64,000 nucleotides of DNA from Mesorhizobium sp. AR02. Its GTDB lineage: Bacteria; Pseudomonadota; Alphaproteobacteria; Rhizobiales; Rhizobiaceae. The notes beneath the pieces are model-generated. The model searched no databases. It had not been told where the DNA came from and worked only from the letters and a program-made list of their open reading frames with translations. Below are positions 17,688 to 27,153 of this stretch, in pieces (positions within the stretch are counted from its first letter, which is position 1; every line of letters begins with the position of its first letter). The stretch is taken from positions 7,404,088-7,468,087 of the forward strand of contig NZ_CP080531.1 of the NCBI RefSeq assembly GCF_024746835.1, in the 5' to 3' direction. The translations under genes were made by a program, and so were the position numbers.

Positions 17688-19565
17688 TCACTCCGCCGTG
17701 CCTTCCTCATATTCGGCCGACATGGTCAGCCATTTTTCCTCGTGGCCGGCGAGCGTCTGGGCGAGCTGCGAGCGCTCCTTGGCTAGGCGTGTCGCGGTCG
17801 AGGGATCCTTTTCGTAGATCGCCGGGTTGGCCAGTTCATCCTCGATGCCGTCGATGCGTTTGCGGATGCGGTCCATCAGCGCTTCGGTGGCGCGGATTTC
17901 CTTGGCCAGCGGTTCGAAGGCGGCGCGGCGCGCTGCCGCATCGCGGCGGCGGTCGGCTTTCGACGCCTTGTCCGCCTCGCGCTTGCCGCGGCGGTCGCCG
18001 GACACGCCGGTGACCAGCGTCTTGTAGTCCTCCAGGTCGCCATCATACGGGTTGACCGCGCCGTCCTTGACCAGCCACAGCCGATCGGCCGTCGCCTCCA
18101 GGAGATGGCGGTCGTGCGAGATCAGGATCACGGCGCCGGGAAATTCGTTCAGCGCATGGATCAGCGATTCGCGGCTGTCGATGTCGAGATGGTTGGTCGG
18201 CTCGTCGAGGATGAACAGGTTCGGCCCCTCGAAGGCCGACAGGCCCATCAGAAGGCGCGCCTTCTCGCCGCCGGACAAGTCCTTGGCGGGCGTATTCATC
18301 TTCTCGGTGGTGAGACCAAACTGAGCAACGCGGCCGCGCACCTTGGATTCCGGCGCTTCCGGCATCAGCCGGCGCACATGCTCATAGGCGTTTTCCTCCG
18401 GCCGCAGGTCATCGAGCTGGTGCTGGGCGAAGATCGCCACCTTCAGCCCGGGCGCCACCGTCATCGTGCCGCTCTCCTGCTTGAGCCGGCCGGACAGCAG
18501 TTTGGCGAAGGTCGACTTGCCGTTGCCGTTGGCGCCGAGCAGCGCGATGCGGTCGTCGGCGTCGATGCGCAGCGTCATCTTCTTCAGGATCGGCTGCCCT
18601 TCGGTATAGCCGACATTGACGTTGTTCAGCGCTACGATCGGTGACGCCACCGTCTTCACCGGTTCCGGGAAGGAGAACGGCCGCACCGAATCGTTCACGA
18701 TGGCCGCGATCGGCTTCATCTTCTCCAGCGCCTTGATGCGCGACTGCGCCTGCCTCGCCTTGGAGGCCTTGGCGCGGAAGCGTTCGACAAAGGATTCCAT
18801 ATGCTTACGGGCGGCTTCCTGCTTGACGCGGCCCTTTTCCTGCAATTCCTTCTGCTCGGTGTACTGGCGCTCGAACTGGTCATAGCCGCCGCGCCAGAAG
18901 GTCAGCTTCTTCTGGTCGAGATGGACAATCGAGTTGACGGCCCGGTTGAGCAGGTCGCGATCGTGCGAAATCAGCAGAACTGTGTGCGGATATTTCGACA
19001 CGTAGTTTTCCAGCCACAGCGTGCCTTCGAGGTCGAGATAGTTGGTCGGCTCGTCGAGCAGCAGAAGGTCAGGTTCTGAAAACAACACGGCAGCGAGCGC
19101 CACGCGCATGCGCCAGCCACCGGAGAAGGATGAGGCCGGACGGCGCTGCGCCGCGTCATCGAAGCCGAGACCGGCCAGGATGGTGGCCGCGCGCGACTCG
19201 GCGGAATGCGCGTCGATGTCTGCCAGCCGCATGTGGATGTCGGCGATGCGGTGCGGATCGGTGGCCGTCTTTTCCTCTTCGAGCAGCGCCGTGCGTTCGA
19301 GGTCGGCCTTGAGCACGATCTCGATCAGCGGCTCCTCGGTTCCCGGTGCTTCCTGCGCCACCTGGCCGATACGCGTGTTCTTCGGCAGGCTGATCGAACC
19401 GGTCTCGGAGGGAAAATCGCCGGTGATGGCCTTGAACAGCGTCGTCTTGCCGGTGCCGTTGCGACCGACAAGGCCGGCCTTGGTGCCAGCCGGCAAAGTC
19501 AGCGAGGCATGGTCGAGAAGCAGGCGCCCGGCCATGCGGAGCGAAAGGTCGTTGATGATCAGCAT
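17688..19565 (-). CDS. ABC-F family ATPase (Uup/YheS-like)
   Basis: A 625-residue soluble protein with two ABC domains and no membrane segments. Domain 1: GLVGRNGTGKTT, FSGGWRMRVALA, LLLLDEPTNYLD. Domain 2: ALLGANGNGKST, LSGGEKARLLMG, LFILDEPTNHLD. A charged P-site-tRNA-interaction-type linker separates them and a coiled-coil C terminus follows. The family acts on ribosomes. Start chosen at ATG 19565, where the first domain begins (MLIINDLSLRM). Confidence 0.93.
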   Translation of the reverse strand: MLIINDLSLRMAGRLLLDHASLTLPAGTKAGLVGRNGTGKTTLFKAITGDFPSETGSISLPKNTRIGQVAQEAPGTEEPLIEIVLKADLERTALLEEEKTATDPHRIADIHMRLADIDAHSAESRAATILAGLGFDDAAQRRPASSFSGGWRMRVALAAVLFSEPDLLLLDEPTNYLDLEGTLWLENYVSKYPHTVLLISHDRDLLNRAVNSIVHLDQKKLTFWRGGYDQFERQYTEQKELQEKGRVKQEAARKHMESFVERFRAKASKARQAQSRIKALEKMKPIAAIVNDSVRPFSFPEPVKTVASPIVALNNVNVGYTEGQPILKKMTLRIDADDRIALLGANGNGKSTFAKLLSGRLKQESGTMTVAPGLKVAIFAQHQLDDLRPEENAYEHVRRLMPEAPESKVRGRVAQFGLTTEKMNTPAKDLSGGEKARLLMGLSAFEGPNLFILDEPTNHLDIDSRESLIHALNEFPGAVILISHDRHLLEATADRLWLVKDGAVNPYDGDLEDYKTLVTGVSGDRRGKREADKASKADRRRDAAARRAAFEPLAKEIRATEALMDRIRKRIDGIEDELANPAIYEKDPSTATRLAKERSQLAQTLAGHEEKWLTMSAEYEEGTAE

Positions 19566-20465
19566 GGCCGCGCTTTTGCACCGGACATCAACGCTTCGCA
19601 AGACCTTGCGGGCCGGTTGGCGACACAAGGCCCGAAGACGGGCGGGAGCGGTGGGGCGAATTGGTCGCCTTGTCCGCGAAATTCGCGCCTATCCTCGACG
19701 ACGCCGGAGCAGACCGCACAGGCCTGATCGTGAAACGCGCCAGCGCTCATCGCCGGGAGATCCTTGATGACCTTTCGGCCAACAAAATCAGAGGGATAGG
19801 TGATCGCAGCGTGTCCAATTCGGGCCAAGAGCCAACGACAATTGACCGGCTGAAATTCTCGACTTCTTCTTGTAAAAATTCTACCCGTGATTGAGGTAAA
19901 ACTTCTTTAGAATTGCAACAATTACTGCCTTCTTCTGAAAGTCTATCAGCATGCTGTCCGCGCCGGGGTGGTCAATATTGAACAGACGGGCACCCGGCGC
20001 GCACCCTACGCTTCGCAGGCTGACGAAACCCGACTGCCCCCCAACCACAGTTGGTTACGACAGCAGGAACCCCGGCCGGGGATTTTCAGCATGGCAGAGG
20101 AAACGGCTCGGCATCAATCGGAAACCGGGAGGACCGCTAAAACTCCCATCAGGACCCGAATAAACCAAGGCGGCATGGAGATTCGAGGATGCCCACGCTT
20201 CCCTTGGCGCTCAAGATCGCAGATGCGGTTTCCGATGCCCAGCGGCGTCGGCATAGGGTCGGCATAGGCTGGACATAGCAGCCGTTGCCAGCCTGCTGCT
20301 CGACGCCCATCCGAGGCCGGACACAGTTTGACGGAAATAGCCGACACATTGCGAGAGGAGGCTGCATCCCAGGGAACCTTGGCGCAGGGAATTGTGGCGA
20401 TGTCTCGTTAGCGTCGTCAGCCAAGGCATGCCTGTCGCAGTGTTCGGAATGGTTGGGAAGCCGGG
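19566..20465. other. 900-bp stretch without a convincing gene, probably decayed
   Basis: Only short frames occur on both strands. None has a recognisable domain or ribosome site. The right end runs into the broken Crp/Fnr fragment, so part of this may be the eroded N-terminal half of that gene. I see no tRNA or mobile-element ends. Confidence 0.5.
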
Positions 20466-20879
20466 TTGCGATGCGGTTTGACGTCGATGACCGAGATCAT
20501 GCGGCTAGACAAGAAGGCGATCATGCGCGTCCTTCACGACGAGCCGGCGTTTTCGGAAATGTTCATCGCCCACCTTCTGACACGAACCATCCGCGTCGAA
20601 GAGGACTTGGTCGATCAGCTTTTCAATTCGAGCGAAAAGCGCCTGGCACGGGCGCTTCTCCTGCTGGCAAATTTCGGCAAGGAAGGAAAGCCTGAGCCTA
20701 TTCTCGGCAAGGTCAAGCAGGAGACGCTTGCCGAAATGATCGGCACAACGCGACCGCGAGTCAGCTACTTCATGAACAAGTTCCGCGAACTTGGATTCAT
20801 CGAGTACAATGGAAAACTCGTGGTGCACAGTTCGTTGCTGAACGTGGTTCTGCACGATCAGCCGCAGATAAGGCGATGA
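20466..20879 (+). pseudogene. C-terminal fragment of a Crp/Fnr-family regulator
   Basis: The frame (TTG 20466) encodes 137 residues: the end of the cyclic-nucleotide-binding domain and dimerisation helix (MTEIMRLDKKAIMRVLHDE), then the Crp-type winged helix with recognition segment AEMIGTTRPRVSYFMNKFR. Full-length relatives are about 230 residues. The expected effector-binding beta-roll is absent and a stop lies just upstream. It may be a pseudogene, or an effector-free DNA-binding protein if translated. Confidence 0.7.
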
Positions 20880-20953
20880 ACCCGGAAGGGCAGAGCCGCC
20901 TTCCGGGTTCCATTGGTTGTCGCGTTCAGCCGGCTGGCCGGGTCGCTTCGCGC

Positions 20954-21436
20954 TCAGCCAGCCGCCTTGCGCTTCGTTCCCTTTGCCACGGCGGCCGGCA
21001 CTGCTGCCGGTTTGCGGCCAAGCCCTGTCGACTTTGCCAGCGCCGAACGGGTCGCCGAGTAGTTCGGAGCGACCATCGGATAGTCTGGCGGCAGGCCCCA
21101 TTTGGCCCGATAGTCGTCCGGGCTCAAACCATAGTCTGTCCTGAGGTGTCGCTTGAGCGACTTGAACTTCTTTCCGTCCTCCAGGCAGACGATGTAGTCG
21201 GGAAACACCGACTTTTTCGGGTTTACGGCCGGAACAAGGCTCGGGCTTTCCACGACGGCCGCGCCAGCCAGCTTTCGAACCGATGCGCTGACGCTGGCAA
21301 TCAGGTCAGGCAGGCCGGAAGCCGGAAGCGGATTGTTGCCGACATAGGCCGAGACAATATCGGCCGTTAGCTCTATAACGGTCTTATCCTCGATATTTGA
21401 CAATTCTTTCACCCTATTTGCGACAAAGTCATCCAC
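20954..21436 (-). CDS. Ros/MucR-family transcriptional regulator, altered zinc site
   Basis: A 160-residue regulator: N-terminal IELTADIVSAYVGNN oligomerisation region and C-terminal DNA-binding domain VCLEDGKKFKSLKRHLRTDY, then YRAKWGLPPDYPMVAPNY. In Ros the zinc ligands are C-x2-C and two His. Here the second Cys is D87 and the final His pair is D101-Y102, so only C84 and H97 remain. Zinc-independent Ros homologues are known from Mesorhizobium loti. The start is GTG 21436, with a second GTG at 21412 also possible. Confidence 0.9.
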   Translation of the reverse strand: MDDFVANRVKELSNIEDKTVIELTADIVSAYVGNNPLPASGLPDLIASVSASVRKLAGAAVVESPSLVPAVNPKKSVFPDYIVCLEDGKKFKSLKRHLRTDYGLSPDDYRAKWGLPPDYPMVAPNYSATRSALAKSTGLGRKPAAVPAAVAKGTKRKAAG

Positions 21437-21564
21437 CCCAGCGAAGACTTTTGTCGATGTATCTCTTTAACCGCGTCCCCCAACGAGTCGCCAAGTTCCA
21501 AAACGAATCAAGACTTGACGTCAACTATTTTTACGGGAAATCGACGTCGTGCAAATTAGAAAAT

Positions 21565-21768
21565 CTAATACTTGGATGCGGCAGACTTGGTTGTCCGGGC
21601 GTCGGCCAATATCTCTAGAATACGCCGCCAACGGGCACAACGCCCGAAGTCCTTCTGCTCAATCGCCTTTTCTGCCTTCATCGCCGCGTAAAGCGGCGCC
21701 TCGGCGCCAAATTCCTTGATCAGCCAATGCGCTTCCTGCCTGGCGAGACGTTCATTGTCGTCAAACAT
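21565..21768 (-). CDS. conserved small hypothetical protein
   Basis: A 67-residue protein starting MFDDNERLARQEAHWLIKEF, mostly helical and charged, with a basic Ser/Lys tail. Start ATG 21768 has GGAGG 10 bases upstream. It overlaps the 3' end of the EamA gene by 8 bases and is probably co-transcribed. I recognise no named function. Confidence 0.65.
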   Translation of the reverse strand: MFDDNERLARQEAHWLIKEFGAEAPLYAAMKAEKAIEQKDFGRCARWRRILEILADARTTKSAASKY

Positions 21769-22720
21769 AGTCTTGCGCCTCCGAGCGTTCCAGGCCGACC
21801 GCGATACAACTGCCGATGACGAGGACGGCTCCAGCAATGGCGGTCGTCGTCAACCGTTCGCCGGACAAGGTCAGCAGCAAGGTCGACGCAATCGGCGTGA
21901 GATAGGCGACGACCGCGACCTTGCCACTGCCTTCGAGCTTCAAGGCGCGCGACCAGAAGTAATAACCCAGCCCCATCGGGCCAGCGCCGAGATAAAGCCC
22001 AAGCGCCAGATCCATGCCGGCGGGCCAGGCAACGCCTTCGCCAGCAGACCATAACAGCGTCAGGGCAACGCCGACCAGCGACGAGGGCAGCAACAGGCGC
22101 TCCGGCGACGTGGCGAGCCGCCCCACCATCACCGAATAGAAGGCCATGCACAACGCAGACCCGAAGGCGGCGCAATAGCCGACGAGATCGCCCTGGAACC
22201 AGGTGCGGTCACGCCCGCCCGAAATCACCAGCGCGACGCCGACGAACCCCAAGGCCGCGGCAAGGCCCAGCAAGGCCGGACGCCGTGGGTTTTCGAAAGC
22301 GATCACGGCCGCGGCAACCATCAAGGGCCAGGTGTAGGCCACGAGATTGGCTTCGATCACCGGCATCGAGGCGAAGGCGATGTATTGCAGCACCATGGTG
22401 CCGACGAGACCGATGAAACCGATAGCGAGCGGTGCGAATGCAGCTCTGGGCGCCACCGGTGGAGCCCCCTCCCGGCTCATGAAGCGGATCAGGGCGAAGA
22501 CCAGTGCAGCTCCCGCAAATTGCAGGAACTGCACCTGTGAAACCGGATGGTTCGCCAGCAGGGATTTGCCGACCAGCGCGTTGGTCGACCACAAAGCCAC
22601 CGCGCCGGAGGCAAAGACCAGCGCGGATATCGAACCGTGCCGAAAGAACCGGTATCGGGCTCTATCTCGGTGCTCGACCATGAACTCGCCCGAAAACCGG
22701 GTCCCCCTTTTCGGGATCAT
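21761..22720 (-). CDS. EamA/DMT-family transporter
   Basis: A 319-residue inner-membrane protein with two tandem EamA repeats, about ten hydrophobic segments, of the RhaT/YdcZ-like drug/metabolite superfamily. It starts 6 bp after the stop of the 2OG-oxygenase gene, so the two form an operon. An alternative start at ATG 22681 would remove 13 residues. Likely exports a small metabolite, possibly the product of the oxygenase. Confidence 0.85.
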   Translation of the reverse strand: MIPKRGTRFSGEFMVEHRDRARYRFFRHGSISALVFASGAVALWSTNALVGKSLLANHPVSQVQFLQFAGAALVFALIRFMSREGAPPVAPRAAFAPLAIGFIGLVGTMVLQYIAFASMPVIEANLVAYTWPLMVAAAVIAFENPRRPALLGLAAALGFVGVALVISGGRDRTWFQGDLVGYCAAFGSALCMAFYSVMVGRLATSPERLLLPSSLVGVALTLLWSAGEGVAWPAGMDLALGLYLGAGPMGLGYYFWSRALKLEGSGKVAVVAYLTPIASTLLLTLSGERLTTTAIAGAVLVIGSCIAVGLERSEAQDYV

Positions 22721-22726
22721 GGTTCG

Positions 22727-23563
22727 CTACCATGATTCCCTGGCTCCGCCCGCAATCGGCGCTTCGGCAACTGGGGCGGGCGTGGGATGCTCCGCCTCGA
22801 ACCGGCGATAGGCCGGCAACTGGTTGGTCCAAACATCTTCGGCCAGCTCGTTGACCCACTCGCGGTCGTGGTCGTTGTCGGCGGCGAGATAGAACATGCG
22901 GTTGTCGTCGACGTAGGGTTTGGCCACCGAACGCTGGTTGAGCACCAGGGTGACGCGCTCGCCATACTGGATCGGAGCGGTGCGATGCAGGACGCCAAGG
23001 AACTGCCCAAGCGTCGCGTAGTTCATCTTGTGATCGATGCGCATGATACGGTTGCGCGGGATCTCGCGGCCGGATTCGAGAATGGCACGGCCGGTCTCGG
23101 AATCGTCGCAATAGATTTCGAGATGGCCGCCGACCAGCGGATTGCTGATCGACAGCGGAATGAGCTCGGTGACCGGAACGCCATCGCAATGCCATTCGAC
23201 GGCGCCGTCCCTGGGATTCATGAAGGTGACGGTCGAACCGACGATCGACAGCGGATAGGGCTCCAGCTTCGTGCCCATCATGTCGGACAACCGCTCCAGG
23301 CGCAGCTTGTCGTGCAGCAACTCCTTGATTTCGGGGATGAAACGGTCGGCCCCGGTGATGAAGGTCAGGTCGAGGTGCTTGTGCACGGCATGGCTGTCCT
23401 TGAGCTTCAGGGCGGCCTCCTCGATTGCGGCAAGCAGTGCCGGATCATAGCCGTGCAGGTACTGCGCAACGCCGAAACTCGACACTTTCCAGGCGGTTTC
23501 GTGGCCGATAATGGCCTCGCGGCTCATCGCATAGCGCAGTTCGGGTATGGTATGTGCGTTCAT
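22727..23563 (-). CDS. 2-oxoglutarate/Fe(II)-dependent oxygenase-like protein
   Basis: A 278-residue protein with the facial-triad pattern: H125 and D127 in EWHCDGVP, distal H193 in VLHRTAP and R203 in GERVTLVLNQ, which would bind 2-oxoglutarate. Start ATG 23563 has GGAGAAG 6 bases upstream. It is first in an operon with the EamA transporter and faces a LysR gene across a 112-bp gap. Substrate unknown; hydroxylation of an amino acid or similar small acid is plausible. Confidence 0.75.
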   Translation of the reverse strand: MNAHTIPELRYAMSREAIIGHETAWKVSSFGVAQYLHGYDPALLAAIEEAALKLKDSHAVHKHLDLTFITGADRFIPEIKELLHDKLRLERLSDMMGTKLEPYPLSIVGSTVTFMNPRDGAVEWHCDGVPVTELIPLSISNPLVGGHLEIYCDDSETGRAILESGREIPRNRIMRIDHKMNYATLGQFLGVLHRTAPIQYGERVTLVLNQRSVAKPYVDDNRMFYLAADNDHDREWVNELAEDVWTNQLPAYRRFEAEHPTPAPVAEAPIAGGARESW

Positions 23564-23675
23564 TGTACTTCTCCAAGTGGGGGGCAAACACTTGATTAAC
23601 AGTCGATTAAATTAGCCCCCCCTGTAAAATTAGGAATGCTAGTGCTACTGTAAGCCTAGCTTAAGGTCGAAACCC

Positions 23676-24635
23676 GTGCGTCTGCTCAGTCAGGTCAACC
23701 TCAATTCGCTGAAAATCGTGGAGAGTGCTGCGCGCCACGGCAATTTCACGCGAGCCGGCGAAGAGCAGTTCATCACCGCTTCAGCGGTCAGTCAGCGCGT
23801 CAAGAGCCTGGAGGATCAGCTGCGCTTCAAGATTTTCCAGCGCGGCGGCAATGCGGTGTCGCTGACGCCGGAAGGCGAGACCTATGTCTCGCGCGTTCGC
23901 GAAGCGCTGGAGCGGATCGTCGCTGCCAGCATGGAAGCGACCGGACAATCTCAGGAACATGTGCTGAAGATATCCGTGCTGCCGACCTTTGCCGCGCGCT
24001 GGCTGTTTCCGCGCCTGCCGCTGTTCCAGCGGCAACATCCCGATATCGTGATGCGGGTTTCGACCTCCTACGCGACGCACGAGTTCACGACCTCCGATTT
24101 CGATCTCGAAATCCGCTATGGCGACGGCCATTTCAACGGGCTGCCGTCCGATCTGCTGTTTCGGGAAGACCTGACACCGGTATGCAGCCGCAAGCTGTTC
24201 CATGAGGTTCTCGGCGACAAGCCGGTGTCGAAGGTGACACCGGACGACCTCAAGCACTTCACGCTGCTGCATTCCGACACCTGCACCCAGAACTGGCAAT
24301 CCTGGCTTGGTTTCGCCGGCGCCAGCTTCGTGCTCAGCGAGACCAAAAGCATCTATTTCGACTCGTGCATGATGTCTTACGAGGCGGCCAATGCCGGAAT
24401 GGGCTTTGCCGTGGCCAACCGTGCCTATATGGCCAGCGACATCCGCGCCGAGAGGCTGATCGCTCCCTTTGCCGTCCACCACCCAAACACAGCCGGTTGG
24501 TATTTCGTCTCCCCCCACAAGAGCCTTGTCGCACGCAAGGTGCTGCTGTTCAAACAATGGGTCATGGCGGAAGCGGCTCTGACGCAATGCCAATTGGATA
24601 GCGAAATCAGTGACCTGGTTTCCGAGGCTGTCTGA
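23676..24635 (+). CDS. LysR-family transcriptional regulator (GcvA-like)
   Basis: A 319-residue LysR protein: N-terminal HTH (LKIVESAARHGNFTRAGEE...SAVSQRVKSLEDQL) and a periplasmic-binding-like effector domain. Start GTG 23676 has AAGG about 10 bases upstream. It is divergent from the 2OG-oxygenase/EamA operon and so probably regulates it. Confidence 0.9.
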   Translation: MRLLSQVNLNSLKIVESAARHGNFTRAGEEQFITASAVSQRVKSLEDQLRFKIFQRGGNAVSLTPEGETYVSRVREALERIVAASMEATGQSQEHVLKISVLPTFAARWLFPRLPLFQRQHPDIVMRVSTSYATHEFTTSDFDLEIRYGDGHFNGLPSDLLFREDLTPVCSRKLFHEVLGDKPVSKVTPDDLKHFTLLHSDTCTQNWQSWLGFAGASFVLSETKSIYFDSCMMSYEAANAGMGFAVANRAYMASDIRAERLIAPFAVHHPNTAGWYFVSPHKSLVARKVLLFKQWVMAEAALTQCQLDSEISDLVSEAV

Positions 24636-24699
24636 AATTCGGATCAGCTCGTATCGTCCCCCGATGACCGCCGACCAGAAGATTGAGGACCATCGGCCA

Positions 24700-25290
24700 A
24701 TGGACGTCCAATCCAGGCAACCCGCCCTGGTCGGCGAAATCGTTGAGCTCAAACCCCTTCAGCCGGAGCATTCGCAGGGCCTTCTGCGTGCAGCCGCGGA
24801 CGGTGAACTGTGGAACCTGAAGGCCACCGTGGTTCCCGGACCAGCCACGATCGATGGCTATATTGCCAGCGCCCTGGCCGGACGACAGGCCGGGACCGTC
24901 ATGCCTTATGCAATCGTCCTGCACAGCACGGGAGCGATCTGCGGGAGTACGCGGTTCTGGAAGATCGATCGCGCAAACAGAAAGTTGGAGATTGGCCACA
25001 CATGGCTCGGCAGTTCAGTTCAGCGATCGGGGGTCAATACCGAGGCTAAATACCTTCTCCTGGCCCATGCTTTCGAGGCCATGGCGTGCGTTCGCGTGCA
25101 GTTCACCACCGATGAACTCAACGACGCTTCGAGAGCGGCCATCCTGCGGATAGGCGCAAAGCAGGAAGGGATCGTTCGCAATGAGCGGATCATGCCGGAC
25201 GGCCGGAAACGCAATTCCGTCCGCTTCAGCATCATCGATTCCGAATGGCCTGATGTGAAAGCCATGCTGCGGCAAAAAATGCGGCGATAG
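24700..25290 (+). CDS. GNAT-family N-acetyltransferase (RimJ/RimL type)
   Basis: A 196-residue Acetyltransf_3-like protein: VGEIVELKPLQPEH at the N terminus, IGHTWLGSSVQRSGVNTEAK with the acetyl-CoA loop, and FTTDELNDASRAAILRIGAK. I start it at ATG 24700 with GAGGA about 9 bases upstream, although ATG 24664 is in frame. It lies about 65 bp downstream of the LysR gene. The acetyl acceptor is unknown. Confidence 0.82.
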   Translation: MDVQSRQPALVGEIVELKPLQPEHSQGLLRAAADGELWNLKATVVPGPATIDGYIASALAGRQAGTVMPYAIVLHSTGAICGSTRFWKIDRANRKLEIGHTWLGSSVQRSGVNTEAKYLLLAHAFEAMACVRVQFTTDELNDASRAAILRIGAKQEGIVRNERIMPDGRKRNSVRFSIIDSEWPDVKAMLRQKMRR

Positions 25291-25336
25291 CCGGCGCGGG
25301 CCGCTCGCCCTCGGATTTAGAACGCATCAATCTGGA

Positions 25337-25849
25337 TCAAGCGAAAGCCCTGCCCTCTTCAGTACGCTGGAAATGCGCCAGATCGAGCGGCACGGACGGG
25401 CGGCCGAGAACCGTCAGGATCATATGCGCCTGGCCGCGATGATGAGTCTGGTGGTTGAAGACATGAGCCAGCGCGGGCGCCAGACGCTGCGAGACGGTGC
25501 GCATGTCCGACACCGTCATATAGGTGAAGCGGCCGGACAGCGCCTTGTCGCTCATACCACCAAGCCAGTCGATGATCCGCCGGTCTTCCGCCTCGCGCGC
25601 CATCCTCAGCTTGGGCAAGGCCCGATGCAGGATGACATCAAGCGCCGTCGGCGCGTCGCCTTCGCCGGTGAAGCGCTTCATCCAGATGCGATCGGCGGCG
25701 AGCAGGTGGTTCAGCGTGCCCATCAGCGAGCCGAAGAAGGCGCCGACGTCGCGGTTGAATTCCTCATCGTCGAGATCGGCGGCGGCATCATAGATGCGGC
25801 CATTGGCCCATTGATTGTACGCCGCAAACATCATGAAATGCTGTTTCAT
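25337..25849 (-). CDS. DinB-family protein
   Basis: A 170-residue four-helix protein with the DinB metal-binding histidines: LNHLLAADRIW in helix 2 and HVFNHQTHHRGQAH in the C-terminal half. Start ATG 25849 has GGGAG 5 bases upstream. Divergent from a glutathione S-transferase gene. DinB-like proteins include thiol-dependent transferases and DNA-damage-induced proteins of unknown role; the reaction here is unknown. Confidence 0.85.
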   Translation of the reverse strand: MKQHFMMFAAYNQWANGRIYDAAADLDDEEFNRDVGAFFGSLMGTLNHLLAADRIWMKRFTGEGDAPTALDVILHRALPKLRMAREAEDRRIIDWLGGMSDKALSGRFTYMTVSDMRTVSQRLAPALAHVFNHQTHHRGQAHMILTVLGRPSVPLDLAHFQRTEEGRAFA

Positions 25850-25917
25850 CTTTTCTCCCGCCGCGCCCGTTTCGGGGTGTCGGGAGCGATACCTAGACCG
25901 CAAAGGGACCCGCGCCA

Positions 25918-26610
25918 ATGACCATTCTGCTTTATGATCTCGTCGGGCGTGACGTGAGCCGCCCGTTCAGCCCGCATTGCTGGAAGGCAACGATGGCGCT
26001 GACCCATAAGGGGCTCGATATCTCAACCGCGCCGACGCGTTTTCTCGAGGTCCCCACCATCGAAGGCGGCGCTTCGAAAACCGTTCCGGTGATCCGCGAC
26101 GGCGACAAGGTCGTCATCGATTCCTTCGCCATCGCGCTCTATCTCGACGAAGCCTATCCGGATCGGCCGACGCTGTTTGGCGGCGACGGCGGCAAGGCAA
26201 TGGCGCGTTTCATCGAGCGCTGGTCGCAATTGACCATCCACCCCTACGTCACCACCGCTGCGATCGTCGATCTCCACACCATGCAGGACGAGGAGAACGC
26301 CACCTATTTCCGCCAGAGCCGTGAGCAACGCTTAGGCAAGCGCCTGGAAGACGTCGTCGCGGCCCGCGACGCCGGGTTGGCGGCGTTTCGGGCTTCGCTT
26401 GAGCCGCTGCGCTCGATGCTGGGCTACCAGCCCTTCATCGGCGGCGCCTCGCCGCTGTTTGCGGACTATATCGTCTTTGGCGCGCTGCAGTGGGCGCGTA
26501 TCGCCACGCCCTATCAGCTGCTCGAAGACAGCGACGTCGTGACACAATGGTTCGCCCGCTGCCTCGACCTGCATGGCGGCCTGGGACGAAAGGTTGCCGC
26601 GGCGGCGTGA
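25918..26610 (+). CDS. glutathione S-transferase family protein
   Basis: A 230-residue protein with a thioredoxin-like N-terminal domain (SPHCWKATMALTHKG, cis-Pro in TVPVIRDG, then IDSFAIALYLDEAYP) and an all-alpha C-terminal domain. It resembles beta-etherase-like bacterial GSTs. Probably conjugates or reduces small electrophiles in the cytoplasm. Head-to-head with the DinB gene. Confidence 0.85.
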   Translation: MTILLYDLVGRDVSRPFSPHCWKATMALTHKGLDISTAPTRFLEVPTIEGGASKTVPVIRDGDKVVIDSFAIALYLDEAYPDRPTLFGGDGGKAMARFIERWSQLTIHPYVTTAAIVDLHTMQDEENATYFRQSREQRLGKRLEDVVAARDAGLAAFRASLEPLRSMLGYQPFIGGASPLFADYIVFGALQWARIATPYQLLEDSDVVTQWFARCLDLHGGLGRKVAAAA

Positions 26611-26693
26611 CGCCGCCAGCGCCTGCCCTGCCCGCAAGGCAGCTTGGACGCGCCGTCAATCAGTGACGAAAATCAGCGGCGGGATAGCTGGCC

Positions 26694-26951
26694 TTACTTG
26701 GCCGCCTTCTTTGGCTTGCTGGTCTTCGGCTTGCTGGCTTTTGCGGCAGTCTTTTCTTCCTTGGGGGCGGCTTTGGCCTTGCCGGTGCCAGATGCCTTCT
26801 TGGCCGGCTTTTTGCCTGCGTCCTCCCGATCGATGTCGGCTGCCGCCTGGTGCCAATGGCGTTCGTGGTGACCGGCCGGTTGCCCTTCTTCCTGCCAGAT
26901 CTGATGTGCGCGGTTGCGAATGCGCTCCTGACGATCGTCTGCCATGGTCAT
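26694..26951 (-). CDS. DUF2934-like protein with Lys/Ala-rich tail
   Basis: An 85-residue protein. The first half ([20 protein letters not shown]) matches the short DUF2934 motif; the second half is a low-complexity tail of Lys, Ala and Pro (e.g. [17 protein letters not shown]). I start it at ATG 26951, which has GGAG about 6 bases upstream. The basic tail suggests nucleic-acid contact; function unknown. Confidence 0.75.
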   Translation of the reverse strand: MTMADDRQERIRNRAHQIWQEEGQPAGHHERHWHQAAADIDREDAGKKPAKKASGTGKAKAAPKEEKTAAKASKPKTSKPKKAAK

Positions 26952-27153
26952 GTTGTCTCCATTCGGGCCGACTTCAGCGCGGCGCCGACACGCGACTATA
27001 GCAAGCAAAGCGTTGCTGTGCAGCCATCTGATCGCGCCTCCTGGCCTGCCGGCCCGACATAGAAGCGCGCAGCGTTCCGACCCCTTGCTCTGGCTCCGGG
27101 CGGCTTGTATAGAGCCCGCCACTCTCAATTCCATTCTCAGACAAGGACGACCC

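Noticed and set aside
19661..19894. 77-codon plus-strand frame from a TTG start
   Set aside because: No ribosome site, no domain, in a decayed region.
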